Origin: Glandiceps talaboti
Lineage: Eukaryota; Hemichordata; Enteropneusta; Spengelidae
DNA: 64,000 nt
Assembly: GCF_964340395.1 (NCBI RefSeq)
Contig: NC_135558.1
Location: 19,583,371 to 19,647,370 of the forward strand
Reading direction: 5' to 3'
A program made the position numbers and the translations under genes. Positions 1 to 9,634 of the stretch are shown in pieces (the first letter of the stretch is position 1; each line of letters begins with the position of its first letter). The notes under the pieces are model-generated. The model worked only from the letters and a program-made list of their open reading frames with translations. It searched no databases and was not told the origin of the DNA.

Positions 1-108
1 TATTGGTCCGTGAAAATATCTACAAAGAAGACATATTCAAGTTTGAATAGCTTAATTTATGCCATTTATTTTTACTTCCCATAATTGGAGGTATTTAAAT
101 GGCAATGT

Positions 109-145
109 CTTTCTGTGTGTCTGTGTCTGTGTGTATGTCCGTCTG

Positions 146-176
<31 letters not shown>

Positions 177-178
177 GT
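109..178. repeat. TCTG/TG microsatellite
   Basis: Interrupted (TCTG)n and (TG)n tract near the start of each unit. Equivalents are at about 15,811-15,880 and 30,537-30,605, each of a different length. Confidence 0.9.
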
Positions 179-419
179 CATTTGCTTAAAAACGACTGGC
201 TCAATTATAATGACATTTGCTATGAATCATCCATATGCAAATGCAAAGAACTGATTAGATTTTGGTAAATATCCAATGATCATCAGTTATTTGCGTAATT
301 ACTGGTTTTGAGTAATTAGGCTATATCTTTGGAACGCATATTTCAAATTCAATATAAATTGGTGCATATGTTAACCATAATAGGGTGCATATGTCCTATA
401 CGGTTTCTTGATTTAGCTT

Positions 420-780
420 AAAGCTTTCCTGAATAATGTGCATAATTAATTAGGCTAAATCTTTTGACCTAATTTGGATATTACTAAGGGAATCATCATG
501 TCTTACACCCTTAAGAATGTTGAACCAATCTGCACAGTAGTTTCTGAGTTTAAGTGTTTTGTTTTTTTAACCGAAAATCCCATTTTTACCCATATCACAC
601 ACCTGTGATGCGATCATTTTCTTTTGAACAATTTCTCATCTAGATCCCACGAGTAATGTCCCCACCTAATACCAAGGCAATCGAAGTGGCAGTTTTTGAG
701 TTTAAGTCGTCCACACACTTACACACACACACACACAACAACAACAACAACAACAATAACCCCCCCACACACACACACAC

Positions 781-790
<10 letters not shown>
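420..790 (-). repeat. (TG)n-anchored dispersed repeat, reverse orientation
   Basis: Read on the minus strand, this starts from an (AC)n/(ACAG)n tract (718-811). It then follows the same order of short blocks as the forward copies at 6017 and 12,495: CGACTTAAACT, CAATTGCCTTGG or a close variant, a TTTGGTGGGGA-like block, GAAATTGTTCAAAA, TGATCGCATCA, then CTACTG..CAGATTGG. The arrangement is that of a diverged interspersed repeat family whose one end is a TG microsatellite. No protein or terminal repeat was identified. Confidence 0.7.
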
Positions 791-811
<21 letters not shown>

Positions 812-1361
812 CCAGCACTACTGGACCTACATTGTAGTTCAGTTGTGCTAGAAAATTAAAATACGATAGCTCTATCACTACTAGCAACTAGTTTTAACGG
901 TCAAATATTCTTTGTCAATGCAACACTGTAAATTCTCAAGAATTTACGTCAAGATTTGAGTACATGAAACGTGTGTCATTGAGCTACCCATTACTGTGTA
1001 CATTGTCACACTATAGATCTAGAGTTCAGACCAGACCAATGCGATATTATGTATCTGTCCTATAGTAACTATAAGACCTTTATTGCCAACCATGGGATAA
1101 AACAGGAACTTGCAACATCACTACTACAACACTTATATGACATCATCGCCAATTGCAGACCTCAAATTGTACTTGGTACACACCTGATGATTTTCATAAC
1201 GGTTGTTTATGTTATAGCTTAAAGTTATGTATTTGTGGTATTTTTCAGTCACCTATACGTTAAACTTTCCAGATTACACAAGATTACATTTACAACTAAT
1301 ATAAATATAAATTAAACATAAGAATACGAATACGAATCAGTGTGAAAGTCGGATAAAATGA

Positions 1362-1388
1362 CTACCTGTCATAAGGACCGACAGGTAG
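1362..1388. other. Short perfect hairpin
   Basis: CTACCTGTC (1362-1370) is followed by GACAGGTAG (1380-1388), a 9-bp stem with a 9-base loop. It is conserved in all three units (copy 2 near 17,118). Function unknown; it may belong to an old inverted-repeat element. Confidence 0.5.
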
Positions 1389-1719
1389 CAAAAGCTGCTG
1401 GTCCTTACGGAAAACTGCTGGACCATATGCAGTTCACATTCCGGGAGTTCACACCCATGACCTGTATCTACACCCTCATACAGAACACATGATTTTGAAC
1501 TTTAATAGGATACAACATATATTTTGATGCACTAAATAAAAGAAAGAATATCGAATTGTTTTATCAACTCTTTATTTCATGAAAATATTATTATTTGCCC
1601 CTGACGGTGAGTAGAATTTTTTTTCTAAAGTTTGTAACTGACCCAGAGGTCATGAAAATTCATTCTCTCATCGGATCTCTTATTCACTGAATGTATTGTA
1701 TTCATTCAATACAAATACA

Positions 1720-2160
1720 GGTCTAGGTACATAGATTGTAGATAATTTACGGGTGAATGAATCATTCACATTATCTGCAATCTCCAAGAGATCAGTCTTC
1801 TCCTCCCCCATTGTTTGATTCTCTAAATTCTGAATCACATGATCCAAGTCAAATTCATTATCTGTATCAACAGCTGATGTAGTAGCAGCAACGGAATCCT
1901 CAACACCTCAAGGTAGCAGCAATGTCAGCATAGAGTGCGTCATGAAGTTGAGATTGTTTGTCATATGATATGATACATATACAATGGATGTTTCAACGAG
2001 GCTACTCTTTGACCTTTTGTTTGGGCGTAAGCTACAAAATTTGAATGATGAAAGCTCGCTGACCCAACGACAAATAGACCCTTAGAATTACCAGAGAATA
2101 AAGAAGTACTTGATGATACCAGTACTTTGTGAGTTGGTAGCTGCAATAAGGCTCGGGTCA
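1720..2160 (-). pseudogene. Coding-like segment, unidentified, probably decayed
   Basis: On the minus strand a C/T-rich stretch ends in TTATTGCAG (about 2146-2154), a good splice acceptor. It is followed by a 60-codon open stretch (LPTHKVLVSSSTSLFSGNSK...) down to about 1961. A second open stretch rich in D, E and N (..DNEFDLDHVIQNLENQ..) lies near 1730-1890 in another frame. Low-complexity composition does not explain either. I do not recognise the protein, and copies 2 and 3 carry the same segment with an extra 22-bp piece. It could be a remnant of an ancestral gene or of a transposon. Confidence 0.2.
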
Positions 2161-2846
2161 GAATTTACGGCGAGGGCGGGTGGGGGGACTGGGGTGAAAT
2201 TAGTTTAGTCAAAATTGTTTTCGCATTCCCCCCACTTTGCGCACTCAAAATAATTCCCCCCCCCCCGAAATGAACCCAATAATTTCTGTAGTCCCTCCCG
2301 GCTACATATATTTTAATGTGTAAACCCCCCCCCCTCCTCCCGGCTCCACTTGCCAGAGATGTAGAGTATATGGTAACTAATATGGAAACTAACAGTGGAA
2401 ATCAACCAGTGTCCATACCGTGAACAATGAGAGAATCCTTTACAAATATATGTGGGCTTTATGAAAAAGATCTCACATTGGGCTGTAACCTATACTTGGC
2501 GATACTTAGCCAGCAGGGTTTTCTCTTTCAATCTTGATTATGAGCATAAACAGCATCATCCATGATAGCTAGTGGGGAGGGTCAAGTCATAGAATACTTT
2601 AAATTTGTCATCATACCCCAATTTTACTTAGCTCAATACATTACTTTACAACAGTACTAGTATGGCTATATTATCTGCACTTTAAACTTATTACGTACAG
2701 CTACAGAGATAGTTTGACACACACACATTCACTTAGCTATTGACTGCCTCATAATTAACTGTATAATAGGCAAATGAAGTGTACAATTTTGCAAAGTACA
2801 AGGCAAACGACTGCTCCTGAAGTTTGAATATTTAAACATGGAGAGA

Positions 2847-2888
2847 GAGAGAGACAGACAGACATACAGACAGACAGACAGACAGACA
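2847..2888. repeat. GA/CAGA microsatellite
   Basis: (GA)n followed by (CAGA)n. The equivalents at about 18,621-18,664 and 33,336-33,381 differ in length. Confidence 0.85.
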
Positions 2889-3258
2889 CAAGAGTCTAGA
2901 GATATGCCCACAGAGGAAGACATACACAAATACATTCGCATGGCTGTCACCCAACTCTTCGCTGAATATAGGCTTTAGAAGGTATTGTGGCAAAACAGCG
3001 AGAAATCTTTAAATTTACTCAGTAAACGACCGATCCTGATGTTTCATTTGGTTCAAATCATGAGCTGAGCATAATATTTCTGGAGCACCCTTCTAGATCA
3101 TCAGAACTTCCATAGCCCCCCCCCCCCTGAATGCTCAATTTTTCTTAACCCCCCCCCCCCCCATTGAGTTGTTTGAATAATTAATGATCTTCAGTAATTA
3201 AGCTGTATCTTTGGAAATGCTATGTTTAAAATTCCATACAATTTGGCACATACATCAA

Positions 3259-3352
<94 letters not shown>
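3259..3352. repeat. (TA)n microsatellite, copy 1 (expanded)
   Basis: An almost uninterrupted TA tract of about 94 bp, against ~34 bp in copy 2 (19,037) and an interrupted ~79 bp in copy 3 (33,750). It sits exactly where copy 1 has lost ~510 bp, so the tract is the likely deletion junction. Confidence 0.9.
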
Positions 3353-3356
<4 letters not shown>

Positions 3357-3627
3357 ATATAAGGATGCTTGTACAAAATACATTTAATACATTTTGTTCA
3401 TTCTAGGTTAGGGCAATGATCCGGGAGCTTGCATAAAATACAGGCTCGAGGATTTTCAAAAAAAATCGTTTTGCTGTACCCCTAACTTGGCAAAAAAGCC
3501 AGCATTCGGCACTGATTGTTCTACATTACCACCCAAAATGTTCAAACATGTAGCATTTTGTGATTCTATAAATGGTCACTGTACTGTATATGATCACTAA
3601 CATTTTGAAGGAAAGAAAGAATTGCAG

Positions 3628-4423
3628 GTAAGTATTGTGAACATGAACTATTGTCATTTGTACCAAATGTAGGCCTAACCAAACATAACCAAACAGCGTG
3701 ATGAACACTGTGATCGGTGAGCTGGCGTGAGACCGTGTACCGATACGCACCCAACTGAATTATTTCCATGTATCGTACGTAATTCAACTAAGTGTCTCAT
3801 CCCTTTTCTGATGATGCTGTCGCAGGTTTTCCAATGTTTGATCTTTTTCTCGAACAAGGTGGAGAAAACAAATATATGTTAAATTTGGTGGTCTTGTTGA
3901 CTGAAAAATCGTCCCATGCATTCACCAATCGTGTCGATTTGTCGCGATCTGTTTTCAGTTTTGGAAAAGGCAAAAAAAAAAAAAAAAAAAAAAACACCAC
4001 ACCACCTTTCCTTCTTTGAACATGGCCGTATCTAGAATCTGAACGACACAGACGATAGCAGCAATGTTTAGTAGTATTAAACCACTTACGTAGTACATTA
4101 CCAATTCAAGTGTATGTATTTAGGTCGTATGTACAAACGTCTGTCCAAATTTTGTAGTGTAAGGACACTTGGTCTAATAATAGAGGTTTGTAGTGTAAGG
4201 ACACCAATGTATGTGCAGATATTGAATAGGTCATGGTCTAAAATAGTGGTATAGGCCTATTGTTGAACCTCGCTATTCATGTGAAACGCGTCACCATCTC
4301 CCCTTTTCAACACAAATCGACACTCAAGGGTAAAATTGTTAAGTTCTACGGCAATGTCGTGTTCCCAAGTGAAAATTTACACATGAAAAATATTACCTGG
4401 ATATAGTATCTACCTTTGCATAG
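3628..4423 (+). other. Candidate 5'-UTR intron, transferase copy 1
   Basis: A strong donor (TTGCAG|GTAAGT, cut after 3627) and an acceptor (CTACCTTTGCATAG|G, cut after 4423) lie 36 bases upstream of the start codon. Both are kept in all three units. The coding region has no intron, so a spliced leader exon ending at 3627 would give the gene a promoter near 3.4-3.6 kb. This is inference from splice signals only. Confidence 0.4.
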
Positions 4424-4458
4424 GAATTGTGACGTTCTCGGTGTTTAGGTTGTACGCC

Positions 4459-6018
4459 ATGGGGACTGTAGCGTTTCGTACAACGTGGCTTATTCTACTT
4501 TTATTTGGTATAATTGGCCTTGTCGTCACGGTTTGGTATAGTACCATTGAAGACATGGAATGGAGAATTGTGAAAAACAGCCACTCTGGACCTCGACCAA
4601 ATCAAGCATATTTCGAAAGAAACCCACACATGAGAATTTTTTCACCGATTTCTAAATATATTGCTGTTGGAAAAGAAGGCGATCAGATTGAGTCACCATG
4701 CAAATGTGCGAACACGAAGATTACAGACAAGTTGAATTCTTCGGCAAAACTACGGCGAGAACGTGAATTGACAGAGTGGAATAGACAGCATAGACATTCC
4801 AGCGACCCATTGATGATGTGTGAAGCCTTTACACCACTACGATATCCTGCAGGTGGTGTTACCGTTCAACCACTCAAGTCAACACGTCTACATGGTCTAC
4901 AATTACACGTCGCTATCGCTGATTTCCTACCTGAAGATCAACAGCTTCGGATTGTGCTAAGATGTAAAAATTTGAAGGGAGTGTTAGTTTTATTCAAACA
5001 TGAGGGTAATACGAGTGTGGGGGTTAGTGGAAATGACTCTACAGAAATGATTATCACAGCTAACAAGGATGGACTACACGCTCTCAATACAGTTTTGGCA
5101 AATTTAAACTATAAAAGCACAGTTTATGATATCAATACAAGAGATATAATCTATATCACAATGTTAAATTTTGATATCGCTGTTCACGTTCACATAAAAA
5201 AACCGGCAGTACCAACGTTGTACGACCCAGGCCCTTACGGTGATATCAACTCATTGGTAACTATTATCACAAAAACGTTTGAACGGTATGGTTCAGTCAA
5301 AACACTAATTTCTAGCATACATAAATTTTATCCAAAGATGACCATCATTGTCGCCGACGATTCCGAGGTTCCTGAAAAAATTAACATTCCTAATGTAAAG
5401 CATTACATTATGCCTTTTGCAGAAGGATGGTTTGCTGGTAGAAATTTAGCACTCAGTCAGGTAAGAACCAAGTACTTTGTTTGGGTAGATGACGACTTTG
5501 TGTTCACTAAAGGAACTCACCTTGAAAATTTCCTCGAAAAATTCAAACATCCAAACTTGACAATTGACGTTGTCGGTGGGACGTTTGGAGATGCGAACGG
5601 TAAACGCCGAACGAACACAGATTGCTTAGGTTGTCGTACACTTGAAGTTACTAATAACTATGAAAATGATGACGGAGACTGTTTGGTTCTCAGTAACAAG
5701 AAATACCATGCTGTAAAAGAATTTCCCGAATGTTTCTACGCTGATGGCACAGATAATTTTTTTATGGCTCGAACCAGTACAACCAGGAGCGTTGGTTTTG
5801 ACCCAGTTTACAACAGAATGGGACACATTGAATTCCACATCGATGGATTGGGAAAACTGCGTATGATGGGATGTACAGACGTTAACATTTTACATAAGAG
5901 AGTTACTAATAAAAAGTACTATAAATATCGGGAACTTGGACAACATTTCAACAAAAACCGAAGTTCATGCAATTTGCACACACTATTCAAGAACAATTTG
6001 CAATGTTTTAATTTTTAG
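4459..6018 (+). CDS. B4GALNT1-like: Beta-1,4-N-acetylgalactosaminyltransferase-like, GT12 family, copy 1
   Basis: Single-exon gene of 519 codons for a Golgi type II membrane glycosyltransferase, expected to transfer GalNAc from UDP-GalNAc to a glycolipid or glycoprotein glycan. Residues 10-27 (TWLILLLFGIIGLVVTVW) form the signal anchor, followed by a stem and a domain with C81, C83 and C121. The GT-A catalytic domain (about 262-480) shows the family signatures LVTIITKTFERYGS, IIVADDSEVPE, MPFAEGWFAGRNLALSQV and the DXD-type site VDDDF (D344-D346, metal and nucleotide-sugar binding). It ends with LGKLR and a cysteine-bearing tail. N-glycosylation sequons are at N93, N184, N192, N366 and N500. 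I chose the ATG at 4459 (ACGCCATGG, good Kozak context); the frame runs 30 bases further upstream but only from a GTG. Vertebrate family members are multi-exon, so this looks like an old retrocopy. Acceptor (ganglioside or Sda-like) cannot be decided. Confidence 0.9.
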   Translation: MGTVAFRTTWLILLLFGIIGLVVTVWYSTIEDMEWRIVKNSHSGPRPNQAYFERNPHMRIFSPISKYIAVGKEGDQIESPCKCANTKITDKLNSSAKLRRERELTEWNRQHRHSSDPLMMCEAFTPLRYPAGGVTVQPLKSTRLHGLQLHVAIADFLPEDQQLRIVLRCKNLKGVLVLFKHEGNTSVGVSGNDSTEMIITANKDGLHALNTVLANLNYKSTVYDINTRDIIYITMLNFDIAVHVHIKKPAVPTLYDPGPYGDINSLVTIITKTFERYGSVKTLISSIHKFYPKMTIIVADDSEVPEKINIPNVKHYIMPFAEGWFAGRNLALSQVRTKYFVWVDDDFVFTKGTHLENFLEKFKHPNLTIDVVGGTFGDANGKRRTNTDCLGCRTLEVTNNYENDDGDCLVLSNKKYHAVKEFPECFYADGTDNFFMARTSTTRSVGFDPVYNRMGHIEFHIDGLGKLRMMGCTDVNILHKRVTNKKYYKYRELGQHFNKNRSSCNLHTLFKNNLQCFNF

Positions 6019-6440
6019 CTCAACTGAGCTGAAGTGTGTGTGTGTATGTGTGTGTAAACAACTTAAAGTCAAATACCACTGGACCGATTACCTTGGGTGT
6101 CTAGTTGGGACATTGTTCAAAACAAACTGATCTTACCACCGATGGGTGATGATTTGGGTGATTTGAAAAATATGATCTTTGGTAAAAAATGTAGACTCCA
6201 GAACTGTTCATGACATGATGATCCCATCAGTGATATGTGAATTAGGTATGAAAATTCGTCCTTTTGGTCAAAAATTTGGAATTCCAAAATAATTGAGTAG
6301 AATGGGTTGAAATTTAATGGGAATGATCTTAGTGGTGTTTAGATTGAGAATTGTTTATCATGATTGGCCCTAGCAACCATGACCACGCGCTTAGCAATAT
6401 TGAAAATAATATAGCATGAACTCTATGTTGTAGCCTCTTC
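6017..6440 (+). repeat. (TG)n-anchored dispersed repeat, forward A, copy 1
   Basis: Begins at the palindrome AGCTCAACTGAGCT (6017-6030), which overlaps the last two bases of the transferase stop codon. It continues with (TG)n (6034-6055) and the shared blocks CAACTTAAAG, GGACCGATTACCTTGG, GTGTCTAGTTGGGACA, ATTGTTCAAAACAAA, then CCCATCAGTGATATGTGAATTAGG and TTTGGTCAAAAATTTGGAAT. It therefore forms the start of the 3' UTR of the gene. Related to the elements at 420-790 and 12,495-13,870. Confidence 0.75.
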
Positions 6441-6852
6441 AGCTCGAAAAAACAGACCCGATTTTAGACCAAAGGGCTAGTAAATGAACCCAAAATATCA
6501 GTACATGTGTACGTAATCAAGCAGGTGGAGTAGCTTATAAGCATGTCTATCAGTGAGCGCCAGCAAGTTTATGTATTAATTTATTGTATTTCTGTATTTA
6601 GTAAACTAGTTTGCCACCTCTTGTCAACACCGCCAATGGACAAATGAAAACCTCACCATTGTAAATTGTAAGCTCCTATGCAGCGCTATAGCAACCGTAC
6701 AAAAGTCGACCTCCACAACGTCCGGACCAACTTTCCAAGGTAGCGATGCCTTCAGTGGCCGCCATTGAAGGCAGTGGTGTACTATACTACATGTATATCA
6801 ACAATGCGTGGGAGTTTATGGCGGCCCGTTCTGGTCACAATTATGTAGAAAT

Positions 6853-6858
6853 AATAAA
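6853..6858 (+). terminator. Candidate poly(A) signal, transferase copy 1
   Basis: AATAAA about 835 bases past the stop codon, at a spot conserved in all units (23,081 and 37,834). It is the first canonical signal I noticed downstream of the gene. Confidence 0.3.
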
Positions 6859-6869
6859 ACTACTGCTGT

Positions 6870-7430
6870 AATTAATATTATATATTCCCCAAATTATTTC
6901 AATGTGTTAGAATTAGTTTAATGTCGTCTAGAATTTATTTTTATAATGGTTGCAATTAATATTATGCACTCCTTGAATTAATTAAATGTGTTTTCAATTA
7001 ATTTCATGTGGACTATAATCAATTTTTATAGTAACTGCAATTAATATCATGTATTCCTTGAATTAATTACACGTATTTTGATTAATTTTATGTACTGGAC
7101 TTATTTTTATGTAGTCTAGAATTAATTTTATGTATTCCTTGAATTAGTTTGTATGGTTGCTGCAATTAATATTATGTATTCCTTGAATTAATTAAATGTG
7201 AGTTGATTAATTTTATATACTGTAAATAAGTTTATGTAGTCTACAATTGATTTTATGTATTCCTTGAATTAATTAAATGTGTTTTCGAGTAATTTTATGT
7301 ACCGGTCTTAATTTTATGTAGTCTAGAATTAATTTCATGTAGTCTAGAATTAATTTTATGTATGTTCCGAATTAAGTTTTTGTATGTGCTGAATTAATTC
7401 TGTGTATGTCCCGAATTAATTTTGCCCCTA
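6870..7430. repeat. AT-rich AATTAATT degenerate tandem block, copy 1
   Basis: About twenty imperfect repeats of 25-35 bp. Recurrent words are GTATTCCTTGAATTAATT, TTTTATGTAGTCTAGAATT and GCAATTAATATTATG. No coding content. Confidence 0.85.
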
Positions 7431-8068
7431 CAATCCTTTGTGCGTGATTTCTTATTCGAAATGGCTGCCCGCAGTGGTACTTGGCTGGTTGTCATCGAGA
7501 AAGGAATCAAGGAGGATTCTCCCAATTTATGCTCAATCTAAAATCGAGTTTTTCTGTCTCCCCTGAATTTAGGATCGACAGACGATCTATATGAAGTTAA
7601 GTTTCGAATGTTTGATGCCACAGGGACTCTGTGTTTGCTTTTCCCGCCCCAAAATGAACCGCTGTTTTCAATGCCTACGCTACACGACCGGTCGTACGAC
7701 CAAATTTTGGTCGTGGATAACAGTACCTTATACTAATACTAGCAATAGGGGCTACAGTAAGAAATACCCGGATGTTCGAATGATCTTGGACATAAGTTGG
7801 TAATATTAATCCATCTTCTTCTTTACTCATGTTACTCATCACGAGTTATCACGAGTAAAGAGTATGAATCTAAGACCAGACTAAAAATCAGATTCACACT
7901 GGAAGAAAATATGATTGTGACTAATATGAGTCTAATCACCTAATGAGGCTGGAATTGTTAGAAGAGTCTGTCTCATACTTGAATTTGTGAACATGAATCT
8001 GAATCTGAGAATATATTTATACTATATCTTGATAAGAACATCAGTCCTAAATTTCAGTAATATGTTTT

Positions 8069-8480
8069 GACCGGTCGTGTGGTCGTGGCAAGTATATTTT
8101 CCAATGTCTTTTCTCCACGCCGGTCGTATGGTCGTGGCAAGTGTTTTTTCCAATGACTTTTCTCCACTCGTATGGTCGTGGCATGTATTTTTTTCACTGT
8201 CTTTTCTCCACGACCGGTCGTATAGTCGTGGCATGCATTTTTTTTCAGTCTTTTCTCGACGACCGGTCGTATGGTCGTGGCATGTATTTTTTCCATTGAC
8301 TTTTCTCGACGACCGGTCGTAGGGTCGTGGCATGTATTTTTTTTCACTGTCTTTTCTCGACGACCGGTCGTATGGTCGTGGCAAGTATTTTTTCCAATGA
8401 CTTTTCTCGACGACCGATCGTATGGTCGTGGCGTGTATTTTCCAATGACTTTTCTCCACGACCGGTCGTATGGTCATGGC
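8069..8480. repeat. Palindromic ~50-bp minisatellite (ACGACCGGTCGT), copy 1
   Basis: Eight to nine tandem repeats of about 50 bp. Each carries the perfect or near-perfect palindrome ACGACCGGTCGT, then ATGGTCGTGGC, a T-rich run and TGACTTTTCTC. A solitary instance lies upstream at about 7684, followed by the inverted pair ACGACCAAA/TTTGGTCGT. The array directly abuts a retrotransposon tail. Near-identical to copy 2. Confidence 0.9.
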
Positions 8481-8484
8481 ACAG

Positions 8485-8735
8485 TGACTTAGAAGAGCTG
8501 TTGACAATCCGAGGCTCTGGTCGCACCCTCCGTTCTACTTCGAGTGGTGCTATTAACCTATACAAACGGTCGGTAAAACTAGTTTTTACGGTGGTCGATC
8601 GTTTTCAATCTGTGCTCCACACTTATGGAACACTTTGCCGGCACAACTCATCAGGGCAGTTCAATCACTTGAAAATTTTAAACAATCGTTGAAAACATTT
8701 ATTTTTAAGTCATTTTGTATAAGTATAGTCAGTGC
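8485..8735 (+). mobile_element. Non-LTR retrotransposon tail (broken), copy 1
   Basis: Corresponds to the reverse-transcriptase C-terminal tail that is still open in copy 3 (39,066-39,314). Here extra bases around 8560-8590 introduce stop codons and shift the frame, so the LWNTLP-type motif is split over frames. Only the 3' end of the element is present. Confidence 0.65.
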
Positions 8736-8741
8736 TACAAT

Positions 8742-8895
8742 TAGTCTATCAGCTAGCCCTCGGATGTTCTTCCGATAAAATACGACACACAGCCGAACAA
8801 CGCTATCGAGGATTCGGGCAGGCCCTCACATGCGAACTTCGTTCGCTTATAGTTATAGCATCGAAAGAAAGCCCGAACGTCTAGCAGCAAGACTA
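8742..8895. mobile_element. 154-bp inverted-repeat transposon (MITE), copy 1
   Basis: Flanked by the 9-bp direct repeat TGCTACAAT (8733-8741 and 8896-8904), which occurs once, unoccupied, in copy 3 (39,302-39,310). Ends are inverted: TAGTCT...AGACTA, with further partial match inside (TCTATCAGCTAG against TCTTGCTGCTAG). A 9-bp target duplication is compatible with Mutator-like elements, but there is no transposase to confirm the superfamily. Confidence 0.85.
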
Positions 8896-8909
8896 TGCTA
8901 CAATCTGAT

Positions 8910-9072
8910 TAAAATCCGATGTAGATGTCGGCTAATCGTGCATTGCTATCTTACCATCGTTATTTAGCTTGAATTGACCTTTGCAGTACATGTTTACGTT
9001 TTAAGCCTGGTCGTAGAGGAGGCGATCAGCCAAAAAACGTAAACATGTACATCGGATCTACATCGGATTTTA
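8910..9072. mobile_element. Long-inverted-repeat hairpin element, copy 1
   Basis: Outer arms TAAAATCCGATGTAGAT (from 8910) and its reverse complement ending at 9072, plus inner arms GTACATGTTTACGTTTT and AAAACGTAAACATGTAC around a short centre. The direct repeat GTCAGTGCTAC lies on both sides (8728-8738, 9076-9086) and could be its target duplication. The 154-bp element at 8742 then landed in its left flank, making a nested insertion. Confidence 0.75.
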
Positions 9073-9634
9073 TTGGTCAGTGCTACTGCTTTTACAATTT
9101 CTCCTTATATTACACTTTTTGTCATAAAACCTTAGCATTTGGGTGTTTGAGACACACACAATTCTTGTTTGAGACGCACACAATCCTTGTTTGAGACACA
9201 CTGAATCCTGGTCATAAGACCTTAGCATTTGACGTTTTATGCTACAATTTACTCTAACACAGAACACATCAAAAGATGCGTTAGTCGGAGGTGACTTCTT
9301 CAAAGCATCCTGCAATCATGTAAAAGAAATGTTTCGTTTGAAGAATTAAAAGTTCGTTCTTTGGGAAAAAGCTTTAGTCAAAACATTAAATGTATGTTCT
9401 TTGGGAAGGAAAAGTTGCCCAAAGAATTAAGATTTTGTATTGTCGCCTTGGGGCCATCGTCTACTCATCAGTATGAACTTGTCAGTAGGGATTAATACAC
9501 TTTCTATTTTGGATACTACATGTTATTGACACTACAAATCACCACATCTCATCACATTCCAGTTTATATAAATACACTTCTGTTCTTTACCGTCAAATTT
9601 CCATACCAAAGCAATATATTATGAAAGGTTAACA

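Noticed and set aside
4429-4458. N-terminal extension of the transferase from a GTG codon (4429; likewise 20,634 and 35,398)
   Set aside because: Animal nuclear genes start at ATG, copy 3 has an in-frame TAG in this stretch, and ACGCCATGG at 4459 has good context. The region is probably 5' UTR.
8022-8692. Long open frames on both strands over the palindromic array (also 24,319-24,989 and 38,602-39,031)
   Set aside because: They are by-products of a ~50-bp repeat lacking stops; the translated peptides are only the repeat.
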